Counted from the stretch's first letter, positions 1-11,469 are shown. The stretch is 64,000 bases of DNA from Melampsora larici-populina 98AG31 (GCF_000204055.1 NW_006768782.1:147868-211867); one strand, 5' to 3'. Notes: generated from the sequence alone by a model not told the origin. Numbers and translations are program-made.

Positions 1-2569
1 CCTCTTTGTCCAGATCAAACAAACATCAATGTCTGACGAACAGAAGAGTAGACTCACTGAACAAATTGTCGACTTTTCACTTGCACAGAAGTCTGGATTT
101 ATCGAAGCCTACATGGATGTGTTCAATGTCTCTCGAGAAGTTGCCCTTTCGAAGTTACACGGCTGCGAACAGCACTTTGGCCAGGCTATTACTCGACTCA
201 GGAAAAATAGATCCATTGTCCCGTGGCAGGACGAGGTAAGTCACGTTATAATGCATCTCCCTTCACGTGTAACTCCCCACTAACCCTATCTTTGCGCTTT
301 TAGAAAAGCTGGGTGGCAAAATGCAATGCCTTGATGGAGCCGGACAGCCCTGGAAACACCCTGGATGACAAATTCGTCGTATTATCCCGGGCATTTCCTC
401 GTGCCAAGAGGTGGCTAGACTGGTGGCGCACCTCGGACATCCAGGCCATGCTCTTCCCTGCCAGGAAGCGCATGCCTCTGGATGATCCACCTTTGGACGA
501 CGAAACGGGCGAAGAAACTGGCGATGTGTCAAGGAAACGCAAAAAGCGAGGCCGGGATGATGGTTTACCTTCGACCACCAACGGCCAAGAATCCATGCAC
601 AGGATCTACTACCTATTTTGGTACGCATAAGGTTACATAATGACACATTACAAAGCCTTTCTAACATTAACTTCCATCGCCAGCCCTGGGAAATGTAACG
701 TTATTGGCGGTATTGTTCAACTTTTAGCTTTTGTCCAAAGCTTGGAAAGAGATCACCAAAACCTCAACCGAGGTATCTCTGTCGCGTATGGCTCTTCCCA
801 GAAGAACTGGGAGGGCCTAGTCAAAGGAATGCAAATGTCCAAACCGACGAAACGAAAGTTCATCGCAAACGACGGCCGCCCTCCCGATACCACCGACGAA
901 CTTTTGGGAAATGTGTCAAAGAAGTCGAAAAGAGGACCAGGAAGACCCAAAGGCTCTCAGAATGTCATGCGCCAGCCTTTGACTACGTATCAGTCATACA
1001 AAAAAGGTACGAAGCAAGGCTCTCGCAATTGTTGTTGGCAGTCTTCGACGCTCGAGTGCCTATACACGCTTTTTGGACCCCTTTGGAGCCGACACGCTAC
1101 AGTCAACGGGACTCAAGTTATTCATATCATCTATACCCACTTCACCAAACGTTCGACCCTTCAACTACAGGGTAAACCAATCCTTGGGCACCTATCTACT
1201 TATCAGAATTTGATACACACCGCCCTGCGAGGCCTTGGCACCTTTCCTGTCGACGGTTTTGCCTCTGCAGATGCGGTCATGGAAATATTACTTCGACCAG
1301 GTCGTAACTCAATTGGACCAATGTTTGAATTACCCATACTCAAAACCTCGAGATGCACGGCGAACATCAACCACAGCTCCAGCACGTTGACTTCAAGAGC
1401 CATTCTACAGGTTTTCCCCTATACTTTTACCGAAGCTGGACTGTCTTACGCACAGTTGGGTCTATTGTTGGAACGATGGGTGTCTGAAGGACTGTCCTCC
1501 AGCGACTGTGTATGCCAACGGTGTCACCCAGACGAAGAAGGTGACAGTGTTGGCGACGACGTTGTCGTATGTGAACCACGGTGCAATAACGTCGAAGGCT
1601 GTGCGATGATCAAAGAGACAATCAAAATTCATCTCGTGGACATTAAATCAGCACCAATTCATCTTTACTTCACTTTAGAAGGTGTTATGAATATGCCGGA
1701 GGGCGATGAGCGCGACGCGTATCAGGGCGAAACTAACTGGCCAGCACGGATCAAGATTGGCGAAGTTGATTATTACATGATGACCCGTGGCTTTTGGGGT
1801 GCTTTTCATTTCTGGTGCAAGGTAGTGCGGTCAGTGGAAGGAGTATTAGGTGTTTGGCATTATGACGAGGCTGAAAACCAAGGAATTGCTCGACTTCTGG
1901 ACCGGGACGTGACCAGCATCGGTGGTTGTCAACCGCACACCAGCTGGGTGTGCTATTCGCGCATCCCTTTTGAACAAGAACGCCGTCACATTGCTGAAAT
2001 CATACGAGGTCTGATGAAAGAATTTCCCCAACACCATCATTCCATCCCATTCTCGATGCCGTTGCCAGACTTTCCGGTAGGAGGTGGGTTGCCATCTGCC
2101 GAAGTCATCGCTCAGGACCTCACAGTGGCCACTGTAGTATCCGCGACATCAAATCCAATTGACCTCGCTGAGGATGATCAAGCTTGGGACGAATTGGCCT
2201 CCCTTCCGGACAACGAATGCCTGGAGGAATTATTGATACCGAAAAGCCCGATAATACCACCTACCAATCCCTTGAAAATCAAGGTGAGAATGGCGGCGCA
2301 CTCATCCCAACCTCCGGTACCTATTGAACTTCCTAATCATCTCGCGGTCACCACCGAAGAGAACCTAATTCCTGGTAGGTCCAAACAATTTCTCTAGTTT
2401 GTATAATTACTGACACCTTTTTTGCTTCTTCGCCTGGTCTGCTGTCTTACCCTTGACAGTTAAAAGGAACCCTCGACGTTCGAAAAAACCTGTTCAGGAT
2501 GATATACCTGTGATACCTGAAACTGTAAAACCGGTCAAAGGCATCCGAAAACGTGTACCTAAACGTTGA
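1..2569 (+). CDS. Transposase-tail plus C19-like cysteine protease protein, 5'-partial
   Basis: The reading frame is open to the left edge, so the start lies outside the window (an ATG at 29 is available). Four exons fit in phase: 1-235, 304-620, 684-2374 and 2460-2569, all with GT-AG borders. The first part ends in a TTNGQESMHR motif resembling the C-terminal end of DDE transposases of the Mutator-like type. The long exon then carries NCCWQSSTLECLY, which resembles the catalytic Cys box of ubiquitin-specific (C19-type) peptidases. Further on are a Cys pair region, GVWHYDE and SWVCYSRIP, which resemble the His-box end of that fold. The tail is basic (RNPRRSKKP, GIRKRVPKR). No stop or frameshift was found. 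It probably belongs to a transposon-derived family of basidiomycetes; a stand-alone domesticated gene is possible. The protease assignment is inference from motif spacing. Confidence 0.6.
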
Positions 2570-2867
2570 TGTTGATCTTAATTTCCTTTTTTTTTTGGGT
2601 TGGTGAAGGAGGGGATTGGTGAACTGGTTTCTTCGTTGGAAACTTGGTTTACACGGTGGCTGTGTTTGTCTTTAAGTTTTTCCTCTCATTGTTATATGTA
2701 TTTGATTTGATTTGGTAATCATGGTCACTATTTTGATTTTCTCTCATTGTTATAATTGTAATAATAAAACATGGTCACTTTTTCTATTTTGTCTCATTGT
2801 TATCATTGTAATAATAACGTATGGTCATTGGTCGCGTATCCAGATCTCATGATCTAGCATGAGAGAA

Positions 2868-3248
2868 CCCGGTGTAAAATGCCTGCAGGATCCAATGTAA
2901 AATTGGAATTTACCTGTGGCTTTTTACACTTTTACACTGTGCATTTTACACCGGGATATTCAGTGTAAAAGGGTTTTGTGTAAAAGTCAGTTTGTGAGGT
3001 GTGAAATGCAATTTTACACCGGATAATTTACACCGAATGTGTCGGTGTAAATGTACACTGTGTAAAATTGCAATTCAGCCGTTCTTGTCAGGATTTTACA
3101 CCTTCGTCTTTACACCGTTTTTTTCACACCGGCGTAGAAAAAAAATTTACGGTGTAAAATTATAAATTACGGTGTGTAATTTGTATTTTTACACTGACTC
3201 AATTTACACCGAATAATCCGGTGTAAAGGGCACGGTGTAAAAATGCAC
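2868..3248. repeat. GGTGTAAA / TTTACACC palindromic motif array
   Basis: About 380 bp contain roughly twenty copies of GTGTAAA or its complement TTTACAC, many extended to GGTGTAAA/TTTACACC, in both orientations and often back to back. The spacing is irregular, so this is not a simple tandem satellite. Dense short motifs in both orientations are typical of the sub-terminal binding region of a DNA transposon, possibly the end of the element carrying the gene at 1-2569. A matching far end is not visible in the window. Confidence 0.7.
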
Positions 3249-3660
3249 CTCCCCATCAGAAATCCCCTTTGTGATGTGTGGTGTTTCTTTCGGATTTTTT
3301 GATGCCTTTGTCTTGGATACATGCAGGTTAGAACATTAAAAGTCTGCCAAATAAAGTTCAAATGCATCTTGGTTCACAGGGGCATCAAAATTCCACACAC
3401 TGTCTTCAAACCATGTACAGATGATCTTGCATCCTTTGTTGTGCTGCAAAATTTTTTTTGGGTGGTTTTGGAGCCTTGTACATATGGCAGTAGTGTTTAA
3501 GTACCTAAAATTACACACATGTGATGACTTGCATACTGAGCCAGAAGAATTCTGAAAAAAACGTTCAACAAAGGGGATATTGTCCTCCACTTGTATTTTT
3601 TTTCAGATTTTTCTTGTCACTATTGAAGGGAAATTTCAGTGCTTCAGTGCTGCATATTTA

Positions 3661-3857
3661 GGGTATACAAAGTTTGTTCTGGAAATTTCCAGACATCTTT
3701 TTCCAGAACACCAGAAGCCTCCTGCTCCTCTGGAAAACATGCAGTGTTGGTTATTCTAAGCTTCAGAATACCATAAGTTCAGAACACACCTAAAAAAAAA
3801 CTTTTGGTGTCCTGGGGAAACACTTCTGGAAATTTCCAGAACCATATTTGTATACCC
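3661..3857. repeat. MITE with GGGTATACAAA terminal inverted repeats
   Basis: The left end GGGTATACAAAGTTTGTTCT and the inverted right end GGGTATACAAATATGGTTCT are followed on both sides by CTGGAAATTTCCAG. The 197-bp body is flanked by TA on each side, fitting a Tc1/mariner-type target duplication. No coding capacity. Confidence 0.65.
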
Positions 3858-4109
3858 TAATTTATGTGTTGATCCACAAAAATTTTGAACATCAACAAAC
3901 TGAGTGCTAGAATTTTCTTACAATGACCAAAATCTCCCAACTGGAAGAAAATAGCACATTTTGCCTTACCAGATTTTTTCAGATTTTTTGGGCCAATATC
4001 AAGCAAGGCATTTTAAATGCTAGAATCAATCATTTTTTGCCATGGAAAAACACATTATTTTTGCAGTGTATAGCAATTAGAAATGTCATTTTCAGAAAAA
4101 GGTCAGGAG

Positions 4110-4678
4110 TGATTTGTGATAAGAAGAAAAAGCGGAAGGGGAAAAAGGTGGAGAAAATGGTGTTACCGGAAGGCTTGCAAGAGGAGGCGGCACGGGTAGC
4201 GAGATGGGAAGCTGATTTGGCAGGAGATCTAATGTGTGAAGAAAATCCTTACGCCGTCGGACAACCCAAGTTCGGTTACGATTTTTGTACAGGGCAACCA
4301 GTAGAGCCTGCTAAACCAAAGAATGATTGGTCTTGGAAAGGGAAGCCTTATGGGGGAGATGGTGGAGGAGGTAGTGGTCAGAAGAGACAAAGAGGTGGAA
4401 ATAGGGGTAGAGGCCAAAGCCAAGCAGACATTTTGAACATACCTTATGTTCCTCAACCGTATGCCATGAATTACCATGCAGGTCCTTTGAACCAAGCTGG
4501 CCCTTTTAACTTCGCAGGTCCTCCTAACTTTAATGGATACACCAATTTCGCGGGTCATTTGAACCAAGGCTGGGTTGCCCAAGGGCAGCAGCACGCGAAT
4601 AGGCAAGTGAATACTCCGTTCAAAGGAGGAAAGAACCATGGCAAGGGTAACAAGCATGGCAGAGATAATAATTGGTAA
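4110..4678 (+). pseudogene. Gag C-terminal fragment of DIRS-1
   Basis: After a lysine-rich stretch (KKKKRKGKK), the frame reads an acidic/aromatic segment followed by a glycine-arginine block (GGGGSGQKRQRGGNRGRG) and an Asn/Pro/Gly-rich tail ending in KHGRDNNW. DIRS-2 Gag has an analogous Arg/Gly/Tyr-rich nucleic-acid-binding C-terminus, which supports the assignment. The ORF is nominally open from 3923, but residues before about 4110 look like chance translation of A/T-rich flank. The N-terminal two thirds of Gag are missing. Confidence 0.5.
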
Positions 4679-4988
4679 GCCAAATTTGAGAAGGGATGGA
4701 TCAGAGTTTGGTCTTCCTTTTACTCACGGGTGTTTCTCTTTGCTCCTTCCCCCCCCTCTATTTCTCCATCGTTATCCCATGACCGTCCCAAATTACGAGA
4801 ATGGATGACCTTGTTGTGTCTGCTATGTCTTTCAACGGCGATGGATGCGTCACGGATTAACCTTGGTTACGGTGTGGTGACTTGACGATAGATCTTTGTA
4901 CCTGTTAAAATGGTGGGTATTGCGGTGATCAGAATAACTTAGAGGCATAGAACTTTTGTTTGGAGGTTTTTGAATTTGAAATGAATTA

Positions 4989-5164
4989 CAGTCAAACCCG
5001 CGCAATTGCATACCCGCGCAGATGCATAACCCGTGATAATGCATAGAAAAAATTCTTAATCTTGATGCTTTTTACTGCCAAATTTGACAATGGAATTGCA
5101 TAACCCGTGAAAATGCATAGCAAAAGTCTTCCACCCAAATTATGCGATTGCGCGGGTTCGACTG
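4989..5164. repeat. Pogo/Fot-like MITE, 176 bp, TA duplication
   Basis: The left terminus CAGTCAAACCCGCGCAATTG and the inverted right terminus CAGTCGAACCCGCGCAATCG match at 18 of 20 positions. TA flanks both ends (4987-4988 and 5165-5166). Two internal copies of TGCATAACCCGTGA-AATGCATAG form a secondary repeat. CAGT termini with TA target duplication fit the pogo branch of Tc1/mariner. Non-coding. Confidence 0.75.
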
Positions 5165-5188
5165 TACCCCCTTTTGCTTTGGCTGGAA

Positions 5189-5329
5189 CACTGCCAGCAT
5201 TAAAGAGGTTCCCAGATGGGAATATGGGTCGTGGGGATCAGACCGCCATTGTACTATATGTAGTCACAAAGGCTGTTTGATTCCTACGACCCATATTCCC
5301 ATCTGGGAACCTCTTTAATGCTGGCAGTG
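5189..5329. repeat. Perfect 44-bp inverted repeat with 53-bp loop
   Basis: Arms 5189-5232 and 5286-5329 are exact reverse complements (left arm begins CACTGCCAGCATTAAAGAGG). The spacer holds no obvious gene. It lies between the Gag tail and the RT ORF of DIRS-1. No target duplication is evident. It may be a foldback MITE or a strong RNA hairpin within the element transcript. Confidence 0.8.
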
Positions 5330-5413
5330 GAAATTGTGCATTCCTCTCTATTGTCCTTCGTTTTAGAGTGCAGCCCTGAAGTCCCACTTGTGCCCAGGAT
5401 ATTGGAGGCTTGA

Positions 5414-7364
5414 TTGTTGAGGTGCCAACCGAGTGTAGGCATGGTAGACGCTCGCCAGAGTGCCATCCCGTGCACAAAACCTTTGTCGCAGAAAACAGAT
5501 TCAGAACACAAATCAGCAGACGATTTAGACGCGAGTTCTGAGGAAGACTCTCCTGACTCCTTGTCGGATGATGAGAATAAGAAGAAGAAGAGGGTGCTTC
5601 CACTGCATAGACAACAACTCTTCAAGGCGAAGGTGTCAACGTACTGGCCACGCCCAGTGAGATGCAACATGAACGTCAGCAAGTGGATAAGACTGATGAA
5701 ACTAGTTGGTCTGGACGACGAGATTCCTTATATTGTGGACGGTTTCAGAGAAGGGTTTTGTCTTGGAATCCCACAACACTTGCTTGGGGATAGGAAATGG
5801 TACACCCCAGATAATCATTCTTTGGCTCTTGCGGTGAAAGATCAAATAGAGAAGACATTAGCAAAGGAAAAGAAGGAAGGTCGGATTCTTGGACCATTCA
5901 CGCACGAGGAGGTTTACAACAAGTTTGGTTACTTCCGGTTGAACCCAATGGGGATGGATTGCTTAGACTCATTAATGATCTGTCACACCCCCAGGAAGAT
6001 CCAGAAATAGCCTCGGTCAATTCCTTCGTCGATAAACATAACTATACGACTCAATGGGATGATTTCAAAGTTGTGGCGGAATTCTTCAAGAACAACCCAG
6101 GGGCCTGGTATATGGCTCTAGTAGATTGGGCAAAAGCCTACCATCAGCTGTGGGTTCACCCTAGTCAAAGGCGGTTTTTGTGCATTGTCAATTTCTATGG
6201 CAGAGTCTGGGTCGACTTAGCTGTGGGTTTTGGAGGGGTTGCTAGCTGTGGTGTTTTTGGAGGTCCGGCGGAGGTATGGAAAGAGGTTGTGGAAAGGATT
6301 CTGAACTTACCCAAAATCTTTCGGTGGGTAGACAATAATCTCCTTTTCAAGCGACCAGAGGCAGGAGTATCCTTGAAGGATATTGTCGGCTTAAGTGGCA
6401 AAATGGGTGTGAAAACAAATCCTGAGAAAAACAAGGAATTTGGTAAACGTCAGCGTTACTTGGGTTTCGTTTGGGATGGAGTCAAACATACAGTGAGGTT
6501 ACCGGAAGACAAACTGAAACAGAGACTGGATCAGGTATTAGATTTCTTCAAACCAGGGGTTAAATGGAAATACGAACAGGTCGACGTACTGGTGGGTTGG
6601 CTATGCCATACGGTCAATGTGGTTCCACACATGGCGGCTTACTTACGATCATTCTACCGCTGGCGGAATAGCTGGAAGAAGAGACGGGCAATGAGGAAAA
6701 CACCTGAGGATGTGATTGAGGACCTTAAGGAGTGGAAATTCTGCTTACAAGAATTTGATTGCCTCCATTTGGTCAAGGACCCCCCAACAGAATACGTTGC
6801 GTGGGTGGGCAATGCCTCGTCTCCTTTTGGGTGAGTGAACAGTGAGATTATCCCAATTCATCTTGCTGAAGGTTGGCACTTCCCCCCATTTGACGGTTTG
6901 AATGTTCTGCTTTGGGTCACAGGGTAGGAATCCTAGTTGGCGAACACTGGGCTTGTTTCAGGTTTTCAGAAGATTGGAAGGTCCTAGGCCTCCAAAACAA
7001 GAAATGTTTGATTGCTTGGGCTGAGACTATTGCAGTGAGATTGGGTCTTCTAGTTCTGAGTAAGGTGACAAGCGTGAGGGGAAGGTCTTTCTGGGTAGAA
7101 ACTGATAATACTACAACAGAGAACACGATTCGTAAGAGGAAGTGTAAGGATAAGAGGGTGAATAATGAATGGAAGGAGATACAGTGGCTACTTTCAGTCC
7201 TTGGCTGCAATATAAAGGAGAAGAGGGTGACGTCCAAGAATAACAACACAGATGGCTTGTCTAGAGGCAAAGCTATCGGACATGTGTGGTGGAAAGAGGT
7301 AATAGTAGAAGTTCCAACAGACCTGAAACCGTTCTTGTCACAAGTAACTCCGCCAACGGAGTAA
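5414..7364 (+). pseudogene. DIRS-1 reverse transcriptase - RNase H, one frameshift, one intron
   Basis: The first frame (5414-about 5950) has an acidic/lysine-rich leader, then a segment alignable to DIRS-2 (ILGPFTHEEVYNKFGYFR). A one-step frameshift near 5950 moves the reading to frame 1, where GDGLLRLINDLSHP and the RT core continue: VDWAKAYHQLW (motif A with Asp) and FRWVDNNLLFK (motif C, second Asp replaced by Asn). RNase H follows with ETDNTTTEN and NNTDGLSRG. The coding path has a 92-bp intron at 6831-6922 (GTGAGT...CACAG) that splits Gly codon 6829-6831 and restores the exact reading SPFG|VGILVG seen without an intron in DIRS-2. The frameshift makes this copy probably inactive. Confidence 0.75.
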
Positions 7365-7462
7365 ATCCCATAGTCGAGATGTAACTAGCTGTCCTGTTGT
7401 CTAGAGCTAGAGTTCGCTATTCCCTTTCTTGTCGTATCTCTATTTTTCTTCATTCACACATT

Positions 7463-8602
7463 ATGGTAAAGAAAAAGTCAAAATCAAAGTCAAAAACTCC
7501 CTTACTTGAATCTAAACCGGATAAAGAGTTGAGAAGGATGACCAAACCTTTTGGTGTCTTCAAAAAAGACGCGTTCGGGGTGGATACTTCTGACTCAAAC
7601 AAAGTCCAGAAGCACTTCTTAAGAGGGGCCTGGAAAGATGGAACTCTTAAGCATTACAACTCAGGGATCGTGAAACTTATGAGATTCGCCGAGGTCAAGA
7701 ACGTACCAAAGGAAAATCTCCTACCAATCTCCTCAGATACACTGTTACATTTCGTGGTATGGGGGTCAAAGAAGGGTGACGATCTTGCAAAGGACAATGA
7801 GTCGGTGAAATCCTTGACATTGAAATCATATATAGCTGGGATCAAAGCGTGGCACCAGTTTCACCAAAAGAAATTCCCTTTGGACGCCAATGCTTCAGTC
7901 AAAGGCTTGTTGAAGGCTTCACGAATGGTGGAACTTAGAGCCAAGGAAGTCAAAAAACTCACTCCTCCTGTCTCAGTCTCAGATCTGAAAATTCTGGTTG
8001 ATAACCTATTGGTCACGGTCGAACACAAGCTAGTTCTATTAGCGATTGCCTTGGTCGCATTCTGGGGAACTTGTAGACTTGGGGAGTTGGTATCGGATGG
8101 TGACGGCAGCCGTGTTCCTTGTTGGAGAGATCTGGAGTGGTCGGTGGATTGGTCTTACGCAACGATTGCCATCCACGGAGCCAAGACGGCTGAACCTGGC
8201 GAAGTTCAATACATTCAGATAAAGAAACAGAAATCACAGTTAGACAATTTCAGAGTCCTACGTTTACTTGACCTATTCAGACCAAGATATGGAGACAAAC
8301 CAATCTTTTCTTGGAGAGACCCTGAAGATGATAGAGTCTGGGAGTACAAGAAGAGTATGGTGATTTCGACATTGAGGGGCATATGGAATGTGAACCGGGA
8401 GGTAAATAAGCAGTTGCTCTATGGTCATTCCTTTCGCATTGGCGGCGCCTCGTTGAGATGGAATCTTGGTGCGTCGAGAGAAGAGATTAAGGAACTCGGA
8501 AGGTGGAAATCAGATGCTTATAAAATATATTTGAGGAATTTTGATCCAAAGGAACTGAAGGAAACGGTCCGCTTGTTAAAGGAACTAAGGGTGGAAGATT
8601 AG
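7463..8602 (+). CDS. DIRS-1 tyrosine recombinase, intact
   Basis: 379 aa from the ATG at 7463 (the frame is open further upstream but without ATG). Lysine/serine-rich N-terminus (KKKSKSKSK), then a core-binding region (WKDGTLKHYNSGI) and a catalytic domain. The tetrad is visible: Arg in FWGTCRLGELV, HSFRIGG (H-x-x-R), GRWKSDAY with Trp, and the nucleophile Tyr in YKIYLRNF. This enzyme integrates the circular DNA intermediate of DIRS elements in place of a DDE integrase. It follows the RT ORF by about 100 bp. Unlike the DIRS-2 copy it has no stop codon. Confidence 0.85.
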   Translation: MVKKKSKSKSKTPLLESKPDKELRRMTKPFGVFKKDAFGVDTSDSNKVQKHFLRGAWKDGTLKHYNSGIVKLMRFAEVKNVPKENLLPISSDTLLHFVVWGSKKGDDLAKDNESVKSLTLKSYIAGIKAWHQFHQKKFPLDANASVKGLLKASRMVELRAKEVKKLTPPVSVSDLKILVDNLLVTVEHKLVLLAIALVAFWGTCRLGELVSDGDGSRVPCWRDLEWSVDWSYATIAIHGAKTAEPGEVQYIQIKKQKSQLDNFRVLRLLDLFRPRYGDKPIFSWRDPEDDRVWEYKKSMVISTLRGIWNVNREVNKQLLYGHSFRIGGASLRWNLGASREEIKELGRWKSDAYKIYLRNFDPKELKETVRLLKELRVED

Positions 8603-9973
8603 ATCCGTCTAGGCTTGATACGAGTGCCTTGAGTCTGTTCGCTGTGATAGTGCTCAAGGATGGGTTTCTAGTATTCTCGAGCTGTAGGTTGAGTGGATGT
8701 AGGGATGAGTTGGTTTGGGAAGAAGGTCTGAATGAGATATCATGAGGAAGTTAGGAAACTCTGCCTTTTCACCATCACTGTCGCCCCTCATTCACTAGCA
8801 ACCTACATGTATCTGGGAGCTGCATAAGGTTAAAGTTTTGCTATAGAATTTAAAGTTTCAATTCTGGTCACATGCATCAGCTACAGTCGGTAGTTGATTA
8901 GCCGACACGAGGGGTTCCATTAAACTTGGGGTAAGACCCAGGGAACCATCCTCCTGTGCCTTGGCCGACATAGAGTAGTTTGGGGGAACTTGTCCGGTTT
9001 TATTGAGACCTAGGACTCACAAGAGCCGAGTTTAGGGTGGTTTGACTCCTCAGGCTCACGGCTTGCCCCCTGTGAGTCATGGGGTTGAGGAGTCAGCCCT
9101 CCTCTGGCCTACTCTCGTCACCAGAGGTATAAACGTAGGGAAGTATGTCCTTTCTATTTACATTTACTACCTTTGGGCCCCCCCACACCACACATAGTAG
9201 GATGTTAGCCGTAGGAAGGGTTAGGTCCTGCTGTGGTAAATTAGGCTAGTTGAGTAAGACAATCAGGAGCAGATATGTTACAATAAGGCACTATTAGATA
9301 GTAACCTAGTAGTCAAGCTTAGGTTACACAGAAACACCTTCTTGACATCACTCGACGTAAGAATGGATTGAAGAATTGTTCAAAAGACTCAAAGAAAAAA
9401 TGACTTTTATTGTAAGATTACATTTATTGTAGGATCAGCTTCTATTGTAAGATGAGGAAGAGGTTTGAATTGTTTTTTTCTGCTTCTAGTGGTCATATGT
9501 ACAATTGTATCAGAAAATAAATCTGAAACCTTGCGATTGATTTTCATAAACGGTCAAATCCAAGTTCAGCAAGTGAACAAAACAATAGGACTTTTCATTT
9601 ACAACCAGAAAATGAATGGTTATCAAACTCATTATCTTGAACTGAATCAACAAAAGTTCAAGTGATTCAAAAGACAAAGTAGACGATAAGAAAAAGAGTG
9701 AAAAAAGTTAACAAGAAATCGAAAAAAGTTGAAGTTTACGCCCCTTTTGTTTAAAAAAGGAGCTACAAATCTTTCAACACCCCCCGGGTTGACCCAAGGG
9801 GGCGGCATATATTGGATAGAGGGCTCGAAATAGTGGGATCCTATATGTTTCACTTGTTTTTTGGGATTCTTGCCTTTGAATCTGAATGGCCCCTGTCTGA
9901 AATTTCTACAACTAGTTGGTCTCAATGAGAGTGCAGGGGAGCTTTGTGAGAGAAGTTAAGACCAAAGAAATTC

Positions 9974-10119
9974 AGGGTGTGTTCACTCAAGCAATTTCCG
10001 GTCAGAAATTGTGTTCTGCAACATTAAAAGTGCTGGTTTGGTGGAGTATGGTTTGTTTTTTCACTTAAAAATTTACCAGTGAAAATTGTCATCAGGAATT
10101 GCTTAAGTGAACGTGACCT
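9974..10119. repeat. MITE, AGGGTGTGTTCACT family, copy A
   Basis: Left end AGGGTGTGTTCACTCAAGCA pairs with the inverted right end AGGTCACGTTCACTTAAGCA. The same family occurs at 60445-60590. The target duplication is not clear, so the superfamily is undetermined. Confidence 0.6.
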
Positions 10120-10807
10120 TAGTATTTAGGTGAGAGAAACCAAAAAGCTCACAGCCAACCTGCTCATCATGTGAGATAAACCAAAATAACACCTTAAAGA
10201 GCGTAATCAATGTTTGATGCAAGAAAGGACCCCACAAATATGAAACAAAGGAACAACTTGAGGTTGATTTATCATGAACAAGATGAATAATTGGTTTTTT
10301 ATCTTCCCTTTTTCTTTCATTGCTTATTTATTAAATCAACCTCTTTTTGGAATCACATTCTTTGTTAAATCAGGCTCTTTGTTAAACCACAATCTTGATT
10401 CAATTCCACACTTGTTATAAAAAAGTTTAAGTGCAATAAACACTGATGCTTAACTGAGAAGCAGCCAACTTGGCTGGTAGTAAGCCAGCCCCAAACCTGT
10501 GCATGCCTGGGTTTGTATACAGCTTGTGAGGGTTGGGTATTCAAAAGAGTACTCAATGCTCACTAAAGATGGATAGGTGGATTAATAATTTTAAATGAGT
10601 ATATGTAAATTTCAAATATAATGTGATTACAATAAATTCATAAAGAAGGAAAAGATAGAGCAGAAGAGAACTGGTCTGTTTGGAGAAATCCAGACAGCCT
10701 ACAGTTGAATGACTCCTCAAAAGGAGATTGTAATTATAACAGATTATAATTATGAAAGCTGGATCCAAGGCTTTCCTTCAATCTTCAAAGTAACTGATTG
10801 AAGAGTG

Positions 10808-11003
10808 ATGTGGAGGTCACAAATCTGGTTGTTATGAAGTCACCAACTTGTAGTTGTTCAAGAGGTCACTAACCTGGAGTTGATGTAGGTCACTAACCTG
10901 TAGTTGTTCTGAAGGTTACTAACCTGAAGTTGATCTAGGTCACCAACCTGTAGTTGTTCTGAAGGTGACTAAACTGAAGTTTATTGGAAGTTTACTAACC
11001 TGA
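10808..11003. repeat. Degenerate tandem array of about 30-bp units
   Basis: Six to seven diverged units of the form GGTCACTAACCTGTAGTTGT-(6 to 12 nt) alternate in two subtypes (TGTAGTTGTTCTGAAG and TGAAGTTGATCTAG). No coding sense. Possibly the non-coding end of an unidentified element. Confidence 0.65.
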
Positions 11004-11469
11004 AAAGAGTTCTACTTAGGGAAAGTAGAGGATCCAAGGAAGGAAGACAGAAATTACTTTATCTCTCAGTCAGGAAGCTACTTTAAAGATATGAAGTGAA
11101 TCACATAATTATAAGACTTTGATTATGTACTTCAAAAGAGCTTTAAAGGGTTCTTTAAAAGAGGTGTGTAATAAAATGCTTGGGCAAATCTCTGGAGGCT
11201 GAGAGAGGAGGGGTTTATATACTCTCCTCTTTAAACCTAACTGTAGTGATATTTGTCTCTATCACTACATTGGTTCAGGTTTGATCATCACTAGATGTTA
11301 TGATCATTACTAGTGATACTTACTTACATATACATATCATGTGTAATATGCAATATAAGCATTTTAACTCTTGACACTGAGCTATGAGGTGTAAATGATG
11401 TTTTATTACATATGACATGTTGTTTTAAGTGCACATATATATGTAATAAGTGTTTTGGTATATTTTATC

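Larger units (their letters stand above)
2570..4100. other. Gene-free stretch with repeat array and one MITE
   Basis: No convincing coding exon. It holds A/T-rich 3' flank of the preceding gene, the GGTGTAAA array, an A/T-rich spacer (3260-3650) and the TA-flanked MITE at 3661-3857. The short ORFs here have no recognisable motifs. Confidence 0.6.
4110..9200 (+). mobile_element. DIRS-1: 5'-truncated tyrosine-recombinase retrotransposon
   Basis: Gene order Gag tail, RT-RNase H, tyrosine recombinase is that of the DIRS order. Only the Gag C-terminus remains; upstream the sequence becomes unrelated A/T-rich DNA, so the 5' end is lost. A pogo-like MITE (4989-5164) and a 44-bp inverted repeat lie between Gag and RT. 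The right boundary is not marked: 8880-9200 holds GC-richer sequence with short inverted repeats, which I take as the 3' non-coding end. No split direct repeat like that of DIRS-2 could be found. Both ends are approximate. Confidence 0.65.

Noticed and set aside
2868..3248. Telomere-type or CRISPR-type repeat
   Set aside because: Motif occurs in both orientations with irregular spacing and no unique spacers; this is not a CRISPR or telomere array.
3336..3590. 84-aa minus-strand ORF
   Set aside because: A/T-rich sequence, no motif, no neighbouring exon that joins it.
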